Origin: Bacteroidales bacterium UBA1711
GTDB taxonomy: Bacteria; Bacteroidota; Bacteroidia; Bacteroidales; P3
DNA length: 16,414 bases
Reading direction: 5' to 3'
NCBI GenBank assembly: GCA_002317325.1
Contig: DCJB01000042.1
Span: forward strand, 1-16,414
The position numbers and the translations under genes are program-made. Under the pieces are notes generated by a model. It worked only from the letters and a program-made list of their open reading frames with translations. It was not told the origin of the DNA and made no database searches. This document shows positions 6,675 to 13,241 of the stretch, one piece after another. Within the stretch, counting starts at the first letter, position 1. Each line of letters starts with the position of its first letter.

Positions 6675-8048
6675 TTATTTTTCGAGGTTGAGCACTGTCG
6701 GCTTGGCGGACTCGATGACAAAGCGAGAAGCACGGGCCGAGGCATAGTCAACCGCGCCAAGGGGCTTGAGTATCACCTGATATTCGCCTGGGAGCAGCAC
6801 AATCCGCTCGCTGACAGTGTTGGGATTGAGGTCGCACACCCACCGCAGCACCCCCTCGTGGAAGGCGAAGATGCTGCCGGTCGTTACAGCCTTGGGCTTG
6901 ACCAGTGTGAGCTGCCCCGGCGTAGGGATTTGGAGTTCGGAATCGGACCCCTGCCGCACCTCGACTCCTTCGATATGCAGCGGCGGGAGCGTCAGCACCT
7001 CCAAATCATATTTGCCGGAAAGATAGTCCATCCTGCCGCCCAACGGCTGGACGGCCAGCACTTCCGAGCTGCCGACTCGGCGCACCAGCACCGAATAGTC
7101 CGGCACTGCGAACTGAGTGCGGCGGCCGTCGGTCTTCAGCCGCAGAGAGCCCTGCGGAGCAGGGATCTCTATATGGTTGTGCCGCCCGGCTGTGAAATGG
7201 CGGTTCTCTATCTCGATGGGCGGCTTGGTGAAAAGGGTGATGTCATACGACACTAAAGGGTCGATGGTGAGCGTGTCCACAGGGTCTTCCACACCGTAGT
7301 GATAGATGGTGGCATACTTGACCACATGGGTCTGATGGTCGTAAAAAGCCAGCGGTACTTCTGTCTCGTAGGGGTTGCCCTCCGCGTCAATGAGCGAAAA
7401 GGTGAGTCTCGCCTTCTGGTCGGAGAGGTAGAACACCTCGTAGAGCGTCTCATCGAACAGTTCCTCGTTGGAAAGGAACGAGAAACGGCCGGCACAGTCA
7501 AGCCGGTGCTGAAAGTCGCTGGGGTTGCCGATACCTATGATGAAGGTCTTGACCACAATGCCTGAAAGCTGGACTTGTCGGGCCACGTCGCAGATGTCGC
7601 CGTCGCAGTCGTCCATGCCGTCGGTGATGATGAGTATGATGTTGCGCGCCTCATCGTCGGCGGGGAAGTCGTTGAGCGAACTGGTCAGCGCCGAGGCAGC
7701 GGTACAACCCCCGTTGGGGACGAGTGTTTTGATTTTGCTCTGTAGCCTGTAGCTGTTGCCCGGTCCAAAAGGCACCTCGAGGCGGGTGCCGTAGGAGTCG
7801 CGGTTCAGATGGCCGAAGACGCGCAGCGCCACCTCCATATCGGGCTGGGCCGATATGCTGTCGAGGAAGCGGAGCAACACCTTCTGCGCCACCTTTATCT
7901 TCGCATCGCTCTGCCACTTCTCCCACATACTGTGCGAACAGTCGAGGATGACAAGCACCCGCGTCTTCTCGGCTGTGGGGGCATCGGATGCCGCAAAGGC
8001 TCCTCCGCCCCAAAGGCAGAGCAACACTATGAGCAAAATCCTCTTCAA
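6675..8048 (-). CDS. Exported vWA-domain protein with C-terminal beta-repeats
   Basis: A 457-residue protein with a signal peptide (KRILLIVLLCLWGGGAFAA, cleavage near 20). Its von Willebrand A domain (about 29-210) has an intact metal-ion-dependent adhesion site: DCSHS (Asp36, Ser38, Ser40), Thr116 in GGCTAA, and Asp143 in ITDGMDD. Such domains bind protein ligands through a divalent cation. The C-terminal half holds about three repeats of roughly 77 residues, each marked by a Tyr-Asp/Gln strand (near 268, 347 and 423); the first two continue into an I-x-I-P-x-P-type strand (near 293 and 373). They are probably carried outside the cytoplasm. The start is TTG, 2 nt after the transketolase N-half stop (TGACCTTG); the next ATG would remove the signal peptide and the first metal residues. 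Function and partner are unknown; its place between transketolase halves is unexplained. Confidence 0.85.
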   Translation of the reverse strand: MKRILLIVLLCLWGGGAFAASDAPTAEKTRVLVILDCSHSMWEKWQSDAKIKVAQKVLLRFLDSISAQPDMEVALRVFGHLNRDSYGTRLEVPFGPGNSYRLQSKIKTLVPNGGCTAASALTSSLNDFPADDEARNIILIITDGMDDCDGDICDVARQVQLSGIVVKTFIIGIGNPSDFQHRLDCAGRFSFLSNEELFDETLYEVFYLSDQKARLTFSLIDAEGNPYETEVPLAFYDHQTHVVKYATIYHYGVEDPVDTLTIDPLVSYDITLFTKPPIEIENRHFTAGRHNHIEIPAPQGSLRLKTDGRRTQFAVPDYSVLVRRVGSSEVLAVQPLGGRMDYLSGKYDLEVLTLPPLHIEGVEVRQGSDSELQIPTPGQLTLVKPKAVTTGSIFAFHEGVLRWVCDLNPNTVSERIVLLPGEYQVILKPLGAVDYASARASRFVIESAKPTVLNLEK

Positions 8049-8050
8049 GG

Positions 8051-8899
8051 TCAGAAATCTCCGAGCGTTTCTTCAAGCTGGGCCAATGCCTTGGGCAGGT
8101 CGTCAGCGGAAAGCACAGCACCGTGGTACTTGTTGGTGCCCTGCATAAAATCAACTCCGTAGCCCATTTCGGTGGTGAGGATAACGGCCACGGGGCTGCC
8201 CTTGCCGGCAAGGGACTTGGCCTTGGCCATTCCGTCTATCACCTGCTGCATATCGTTGCCGTTGGCGATGACTACCACCGTCCATGCAAACGACTCCAAC
8301 TTGGCCTTCAGGTCGCCCAGGTCCATCACCTCGGCGGTGGTGCCGTCTATCTGCTGGTGGTTGTAGTCTATGGTGGAAATGAGGTTGTCCACGTGCTTGG
8401 CGCCGGCAAACATGACGGCCTCCCAAATCTGTCCCTCTTGGAGTTCGCCATCGCCGTGCAGCGTATAGACCAACGAGTCGTCGCCGGTCATCTTCTTGCC
8501 CACGGCGGCGCCTATACCGACGCTGAGGCCCTGTCCGAGCGAGCCGCTGGCCATGCGTATGCCCGGCAGGCCGTGCTCGGTGGAGGGATGCCCCTGCAGA
8601 CGGGTGCCGAAGAGGCGGAAGGTGCGGAGCTCATCCACGGGGAAGAAGCCGCGCCGGGCCATGGTGCTGTATATGACCGGGGTGATGTGCCCCTGCGACA
8701 CAAACAGCATATCCTGCCCCTTGCCATCCATGGTGAAGGTGGCGGGGTCATGTTTCATGATGTTGAACTGCATGGCAGTCATCCAGTCAGCGGTACCGAG
8801 TGAGCCGCCCGGGTGACCCGACTTGGCGGCTGTAGTCATTCGCAGGATGTCGCGGCGTACCTGCGTGGCGATTTTTTGAAGTTCTTGAATGGTTTTCAT
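8051..8899 (-). CDS. Transketolase, N-terminal subunit (thiamine diphosphate-binding)
   Basis: A 282-residue half-transketolase that binds the diphosphate end of thiamine diphosphate. Visible family features are SGHPGGSLG around His29, SQGH (His71), QGHPS (His104), and the cofactor motif GDGELQEG (149-156) closing with DYNHQQIDG around Asn180. Length is typical of split transketolases. The frame extends six codons further to an ATG at 8917, but the ATG at 8899 gives the usual MKTIQELQKIATQVRRDI start. Its partner subunit lies downstream at 5686-6639, separated by the vWA gene. The upstream lipoprotein gene ends 45 nt before it; no promoter is evident in that gap. Confidence 0.95.
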   Translation of the reverse strand: MKTIQELQKIATQVRRDILRMTTAAKSGHPGGSLGTADWMTAMQFNIMKHDPATFTMDGKGQDMLFVSQGHITPVIYSTMARRGFFPVDELRTFRLFGTRLQGHPSTEHGLPGIRMASGSLGQGLSVGIGAAVGKKMTGDDSLVYTLHGDGELQEGQIWEAVMFAGAKHVDNLISTIDYNHQQIDGTTAEVMDLGDLKAKLESFAWTVVVIANGNDMQQVIDGMAKAKSLAGKGSPVAVILTTEMGYGVDFMQGTNKYHGAVLSADDLPKALAQLEETLGDF

Positions 8900-8944
8900 T
8901 ATTGGAAGATATTGCATTAAGCGAGTGAAAAAAAAGCGGCAGCG

Positions 8945-9355
8945 TCAGAGCCTGAAGATGTACTGGCGGCTGTTCTGGTCGTAGCAGATCAGTTCTTCGC
9001 CCTGACGGGTGCAGGTTACAGAGAGGGCGTTCTCGTGCTCGTCTGTGACTGAGCCGTAGCCCTTGCTGCCTTTCATGGTGATGTGGCCCCATACGCGCCC
9101 GTTGGCGCCATGACCCGAGATATACATCACCTCCTCTTTGGCAGGCTCGACCGTTTTGCGAACCACAGGCTTGGCCACAGGCGCCGGCTGGTCGGGAACC
9201 TGCATTTCGGTTTCCGAGGCAGGAGTCTGCTCAGTGTAGATAATCACGGTGTCACGCACGGGCTCTTGGTCGCCATTAGACCCCTTGCAGCCAATGAGGA
9301 AAAAAGGCGTAACCGCCATAAAAATGAGATACAAACTACGCATTTTCTTGTTCAT
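8945..9355 (-). CDS. Small lipoprotein, unknown function
   Basis: A 136-residue predicted lipoprotein. MNKKMRSLYLIFMAVTP leads to a lipobox LIGC with Cys23, which would be lipidated after export. A Pro/Thr/Glu-rich linker (about 30-75) separates it from a small C-terminal domain (about 76-136; MYISGHGANG, then GRVWGHI, KGYGSV and YDQNSRQYIF) likely to be beta-rich. I do not recognise the family. The open frame extends to 9388, but the promoter -7 box at 9376-9383 places the transcript start near 9370, so the ATG at 9355 is the usable start. It is the first gene of the minus-strand run containing the transketolase subunits. Confidence 0.78.
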   Translation of the reverse strand: MNKKMRSLYLIFMAVTPFFLIGCKGSNGDQEPVRDTVIIYTEQTPASETEMQVPDQPAPVAKPVVRKTVEPAKEEVMYISGHGANGRVWGHITMKGSKGYGSVTDEHENALSVTCTRQGEELICYDQNSRQYIFRL

Positions 9356-9375
9356 AGCAGATGTTTTTTGGACTA

Positions 9376-9403
9376 CAAAGATACGCATTTATTTTTAATC
9401 AAG
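9376..9403 (-). promoter_or_regulatory. Promoter for the lipoprotein-transketolase operon
   Basis: On the minus strand TATCTTTG (9383 to 9376) matches the Bacteroidetes -7 box TAnnTTTG. A CTTG at 9403-9400 lies 16 nt upstream, shorter than the usual 19. Predicted initiation near 9370 leaves a leader of about 15 nt before the ATG at 9355. It is divergent from the yidC promoter. Confidence 0.7.
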
Positions 9404-9535
9404 TCATTCTCGGGAAGAAAAAAGTCAGAGCGTCCCTTCTCGCCGCCCCAAAAGGCAGCACAGCCCGTGCAAGAGCCCCTGCCAGCGTCCCCGAGGCGCT
9501 TTCCGCCCCCTTTGATTCATTTTTCATTACAGTTC

Positions 9536-9566
9536 TTTAGTAAATGAGAAATAAAGTGTACCTTTG
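9536..9566 (+). promoter_or_regulatory. Promoter for yidC
   Basis: TTTA at 9536-9539, exactly 19 nt, then TACCTTTG at 9559-9566: one mismatch to TTTG-N19-TAnnTTTG. It implies a leader of about 50 nt before the ATG at 9621. The -7 box lies in the first codons of the longer open frame that begins at 9564, which argues against that upstream start. Confidence 0.78.
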
Positions 9567-9620
9567 CAAATTCGCTCATCGTGCGGACTGGTTAATGAAA
9601 TAAATGTTTTACAGAGAGAT

Positions 9621-11597
9621 ATGAACAAACAATCAATTATCGGACTTGTCCTAATTTTTGGAATATTCGTCGGCTATATGGCGTGGGTGGCTCCCAGCAA
9701 GGAAGAAATCGCCGAGCGCCAGCGGCAGAACGACTCCATCCGGGCAGCCTATATGGACAGCGTGGCTGCGGCCGATAGCCTCGCCAAAGTGCATGCCACT
9801 TTGGACAGCCTCGCCAAGGCGGGCGACAGTTCCGCCCAGCGCCAGCTCCAGATGAACCGTCGCGGCGACATGGGCGTGTTCAATGCTTCCGCCTTCGGCG
9901 ACACCCTCCTCATCAGTGTCAAGAACGAACTCATGACTGTCGGCCTCAGCAACATGGGCGCACAAGTCAACGAGGTGGTACTCTCAAGCTTCACCACTTT
10001 CAACAGCCTGCCGCTGCAGCTCATCACCCCCGCCGACGACAACATGAATCTCATCTTCTCCACCGAAGACAACCGAGTAATCAACACCCGCGACTTGGTA
10101 TTCAAGGCCTTCCGCGTCTCGGGCGAACAACTGGTTCCTGTCACCGGCGACTCGGTGTTCGAAATCTCGGGCAACGAGGCTGTCGATCTGCGTTTCAGAG
10201 CCTTCGTCGGCGACAGCACGGGTATGAACGCAGACAAGTACGTCGAGTTCAAGTACCTTTTTGCCGGCGACAACTACAATGTTGACTTCGACATCAACTT
10301 CCACGGTCTCTCCAAGGTAGTAAGCCCCACCAGCTACATGGACTTTGAGTGGCACAACAAGATGAATCGCCAGGAGAAAGTGGACCAAAGCACCAAGGGC
10401 AGCCGCAACTCCCGCAAGGATGCCGAAAAGTTCTACTCCAGCATCTACTACCGTGCCAACGACGACGTGGAAGACCTCGGTCGTGGACGCGACAACGACA
10501 AATCCGTCAAGACCAGCGTCGAGTGGGTGGCTTTCAAACAGCAGTTCTTCTGCGCCATACTGATGGCCGACAGCACCTTTAAAAATGCCGACCTCTCGCA
10601 GACCACCTCCAAGGAGAACAAGGACTCCAACTATCTCTGCGACATGAGCAGCGTCATCGGCATTCCCTACAACCACCAGAAAGACTGCTCTCTCGGCATG
10701 GGCCTCTACTTCGGCCCCACCAAGTATCGCGACCTCCGCGATATGCACCGCGGCTTCGAGAAGATGCTCCCCTTGGGCTGGTGGGTGTTTTCCAAGTCCA
10801 TCAGCCGCTGGGTCATCATCCCGGTCTTCAACTTCCTCGAACAGTTCGGCTGGAACTACGGCATCATCATCATCGTCTTCACCTTCCTCCTCCGCTTGGT
10901 ACTGTTCCCGCTCACCTTCAAGTCGTACCAAGGCTCCGCCATCATGCGCATCCTCAAGCCCGAAATGGACCTGCTCAACAAGAAGTACCCCAACACCGAC
11001 CAGGCCATGCAGAAGCAGCAGGAGATGAGCCGGCTGCAAAAGAAAGCGGGCTACAGCCCCCTCGCCGGCTGCCTCCCCGTTCTCATCCAAATGCCCATCC
11101 TCACGGCCATGATCATGTTCTACCCCGTGGCCTTCGAGCTGCGCCAAAAGTCCTTCCTCTGGTGTCCCGACCTCTCCACCTACGACAGCATACTCAACCT
11201 CGGCTTCAACATACCGCTCTACGGCGACCATATCTCCCTCTTCTGCCTCTTGATGTTCGGAATGCAGTTCTTCTACACATGGTACACCATGAAGGGGCAG
11301 AATATGTCCATGCCCATGCCCGGCATGAAGTTCATGATGTACTTCATGCCCTTCATGATGCTCTTCATGTTCAACAGTATGTCGGCCGGAATGAACCTCT
11401 ACTACTTCTTCTCACTCAGCCTCACCATGCTGCAGATGGTGCTTATCCGCAAGTTCACCAACGAGAAGAAGGTGCGTGCCCGCATGGCTGCCTACGACCT
11501 CAAGCACAAGAACCAGCCCGCCAAAAAGAGCAAGTTCCAAAAGCGTCTTGAAGAAATGCAGAAACAGGCCGAACAAATGCAGAAACAAAGAAGATAA
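9621..11597 (+). CDS. yidC: Membrane protein insertase YidC/Oxa1
   Basis: A 658-residue inner membrane insertase that inserts and folds membrane proteins, alone or with SecYEG. The order is Gram-negative YidC: an N-terminal transmembrane helix (about 5-22, followed by WVAPSKEE), a large periplasmic domain (about 60-390), then a cluster of membrane helices from about 400 to 610. The conserved positive charge of the hydrophilic groove is Arg425 in FLLRLVLFPLTFKS. The cytoplasmic loop KKYPNTDQAMQKQQEMSRL and GYSPLAGCLPVLIQMPI are characteristic. Met-rich segments surround MSMPMPGMKFMM. A basic, coiled-coil-like tail (KKSKFQKRLEEMQKQAEQ) is suited to ribosome binding. The ATG at 9621 is preferred to the in-frame one at 9564, which overlaps the promoter. 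In many relatives pyrG precedes yidC; here it has its own promoter. Confidence 0.97.
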   Translation: MNKQSIIGLVLIFGIFVGYMAWVAPSKEEIAERQRQNDSIRAAYMDSVAAADSLAKVHATLDSLAKAGDSSAQRQLQMNRRGDMGVFNASAFGDTLLISVKNELMTVGLSNMGAQVNEVVLSSFTTFNSLPLQLITPADDNMNLIFSTEDNRVINTRDLVFKAFRVSGEQLVPVTGDSVFEISGNEAVDLRFRAFVGDSTGMNADKYVEFKYLFAGDNYNVDFDINFHGLSKVVSPTSYMDFEWHNKMNRQEKVDQSTKGSRNSRKDAEKFYSSIYYRANDDVEDLGRGRDNDKSVKTSVEWVAFKQQFFCAILMADSTFKNADLSQTTSKENKDSNYLCDMSSVIGIPYNHQKDCSLGMGLYFGPTKYRDLRDMHRGFEKMLPLGWWVFSKSISRWVIIPVFNFLEQFGWNYGIIIIVFTFLLRLVLFPLTFKSYQGSAIMRILKPEMDLLNKKYPNTDQAMQKQQEMSRLQKKAGYSPLAGCLPVLIQMPILTAMIMFYPVAFELRQKSFLWCPDLSTYDSILNLGFNIPLYGDHISLFCLLMFGMQFFYTWYTMKGQNMSMPMPGMKFMMYFMPFMMLFMFNSMSAGMNLYYFFSLSLTMLQMVLIRKFTNEKKVRARMAAYDLKHKNQPAKKSKFQKRLEEMQKQAEQMQKQRR

Positions 11598-11665
11598 CAC
11601 TTGGGGATTACCAATCAGTAACCATAGAATAGCCGTCATTGAATAGTAGTCACAAACAAGTGTTA
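11595..11665. repeat. 9-bp inverted repeat spanning the yidC stop
   Basis: TAACACTTG (11595-11603, including the yidC TAA) and CAAGTGTTA (11657-11665) are perfect complements 53 nt apart. No T-run follows, so it is not a standard intrinsic terminator. It could be chance or the base of a larger leader structure before nhaD. The rest of the 150-nt gap holds no gene and no clear TTTG-N19-TAnnTTTG promoter. Confidence 0.35.
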
Positions 11666-11705
11666 AGTAGTAATAGATAATTGTTCACCGACGGCTCCCG
11701 CCCCA

Positions 11706-11740
11706 ATTCCTAATTCTAAATTATTAATTCTTAACTCTAT
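11706..11740. repeat. AT-rich block resembling the left-end tandem repeats
   Basis: CCTAATTCTAAATTATTAA followed by TTCTTAACTCTA, flanked on the left by a C-rich stretch, closely resembles the core of the units at 70-243 in the same orientation. It ends about 8 nt before the nhaD ATG, so it occupies the 5' leader or promoter region of that gene. Confidence 0.6.
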
Positions 11741-11747
11741 AAAAAAA

Positions 11748-13187
11748 ATGATTGCAGCAATTATCGTTACCTTTATCGTGGGCTATGCGTGCATAGCGCT
11801 GGAACACCCACTGAAAGTGAACAAGACCGCCTCCGCTCTGCTGTTGGGCGTGCTGGTTTGGGTGATGTACGCCCTATCCATGAACACCTTCGGCACCGAC
11901 CTTGGTATCTCCGATGCCGAGACATGGCACACTCACCTCAAGACCCTCTTGATTGAGAACTTGGGCGAGACCGCCGAAACCGTCTTCTTCCTGTTGGGCG
12001 CCATGACCATCGTTTGCCTTGTGGACAACTACCAAGGCTTCAGCGTCATCACCGACCGAATCAAGACCACCAACCGTAAGAAGCTCCTGTGGATTCTCAG
12101 CATCCTCACCTTCTTCCTCTCGGCCCTGCTCGACAACATGACCACCGCCATCGTCATGTGCGCGCTGCTCCGCAAACTCGTTGCCGACCAAAAAGAACGC
12201 TGGCTTTTTGCCGGCATGGTCATCCTCGCCGCCAACGCCGGCGGTGCCTGGAGCCCCATCGGAGACGTCACCACCATCATGCTGTGGATTGGCGGACAGG
12301 TGACCACCATCAACATCATGGTCAAAACCATCGTCGCCTCGTTGGTCAGCCTCGTGGTGCCGGTGCTCATACTCTCCTGTATGCCCGTCATGAAGGGCGA
12401 AATTGAGCGTCCCGAGACCTCCGAAAGCTCCGAGGACAACATCCCCCACAAGTGGCGCGTCCGCATCCTCATCATCGGCATCAGCGGCCTCATCTTCGTC
12501 CCCATCTTCAAGACCATCACCCACCTGCCGCCCTACTTGGGAATGCTCTTCAGCCTCTCCGTGCTGTGGGTCGTCACCGAAATCGGCAGCCGCAGACATC
12601 ATCTGGCCAAAGGCGGCGAGGGCAAACCCATGCCCACCGTCATGAGCACCCTCGAACACGTCGATACTCCCAGCGTCCTGTTCTTCCTCGGCATTCTGAT
12701 GGCCGTCAGCGCGCTGAACGCCGCCGGCATCCTGGCCATGCTCTCCAACGGCCTCAGCGATGCCTTCCTCGGCAAGACCACGGCCGGCATCGAAGGCTTC
12801 TTCCTCATCGACCTCATCATCGGCATTCTCTCGTCGGTCATCGACAACGTGCCGCTGGTGGCCGCCACCATGCACATGTATCCCCTCACCGGCGATGCCG
12901 TCCAGTTCGTCTCCGACCACGCCTTCTGGGAGTGCCTCGCCTACTGCGCCGGCACTGGCGGAAGCCTCCTCATCATCGGCAGTGCCGCCGGTGTGGCTGT
13001 GATGGGCATGGAGAAAATCGACTTCATCTGGTACCTCAAGAACATCTCCTGGCTGGCTCTATTGGGCTATCTCGCCGGCTTCCTCACCTACATCATCATG
13101 TTCATCTTCATCTTCGAGCCGCTGGAGGCTTCTGAGGCCGCAGCCCAAGTCTCCTGCTTCGCCCCCGCAGTGTTACCGATTGCTTAA
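11748..13187 (+). CDS. nhaD: NhaD-type Na+/H+ antiporter
   Basis: A 479-residue multi-pass inner membrane protein of the NhaD family in the ion transporter superfamily. It should exchange cytoplasmic Na+ (or Li+) for external H+ in pH and salt homeostasis. The two inverted-repeat halves of the fold show through paired Asp-Asn motifs in broken helices: LLDNMTTAIVM (Asp129, Asn130) and VIDNVPLVAATM (Asp366, Asn367). Also typical are AANAGGAWSPIGDVTTIML near 159-178 and GTGGSLLIIGSAAGVA near 402-418. About a dozen hydrophobic helices are visible and the length is normal. The ATG at 11748 starts directly on the first helix (MIAAIIVTFIVGYACIALE). It follows yidC by 150 nt in the same direction and is followed by a GC-rich hairpin. 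Confidence 0.94.
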   Translation: MIAAIIVTFIVGYACIALEHPLKVNKTASALLLGVLVWVMYALSMNTFGTDLGISDAETWHTHLKTLLIENLGETAETVFFLLGAMTIVCLVDNYQGFSVITDRIKTTNRKKLLWILSILTFFLSALLDNMTTAIVMCALLRKLVADQKERWLFAGMVILAANAGGAWSPIGDVTTIMLWIGGQVTTINIMVKTIVASLVSLVVPVLILSCMPVMKGEIERPETSESSEDNIPHKWRVRILIIGISGLIFVPIFKTITHLPPYLGMLFSLSVLWVVTEIGSRRHHLAKGGEGKPMPTVMSTLEHVDTPSVLFFLGILMAVSALNAAGILAMLSNGLSDAFLGKTTAGIEGFFLIDLIIGILSSVIDNVPLVAATMHMYPLTGDAVQFVSDHAFWECLAYCAGTGGSLLIIGSAAGVAVMGMEKIDFIWYLKNISWLALLGYLAGFLTYIIMFIFIFEPLEASEAAAQVSCFAPAVLPIA

Positions 13188-13197
13188 TACTACTACC

Positions 13198-13227
13198 GCC
13201 GGCGGACCCACGGGTCCGCCGGCCTTT
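13198..13227 (+). terminator. GC-rich hairpin between nhaD and the transglycosylase-like gene
   Basis: A perfect 11-bp stem, GCCGGCGGACC (13198-13208) with GGTCCGCCGGC (13213-13223), has a 4-nt loop and only a short CTTTC after it. It looks like a terminator with a weak T-tract. It ends 18 nt before the next ATG with no visible promoter between, so it may be an attenuator or mRNA-stabilising element rather than a full stop. Confidence 0.7.
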
Positions 13228-13241
13228 CAAAACCCAATATA

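Noticed and set aside
9984..11231. Minus-strand open frame of 415 codons
   Set aside because: Antisense to yidC. The strong preference for C in third codon positions removes stop codons on the opposite strand; the product is a Val/Glu/Ala/Gly-biased artefact.
11874..12920. Minus-strand open frame of 348 codons
   Set aside because: Antisense to nhaD with an implausible Asp/Glu/Gly/His-rich composition caused by the same codon bias.
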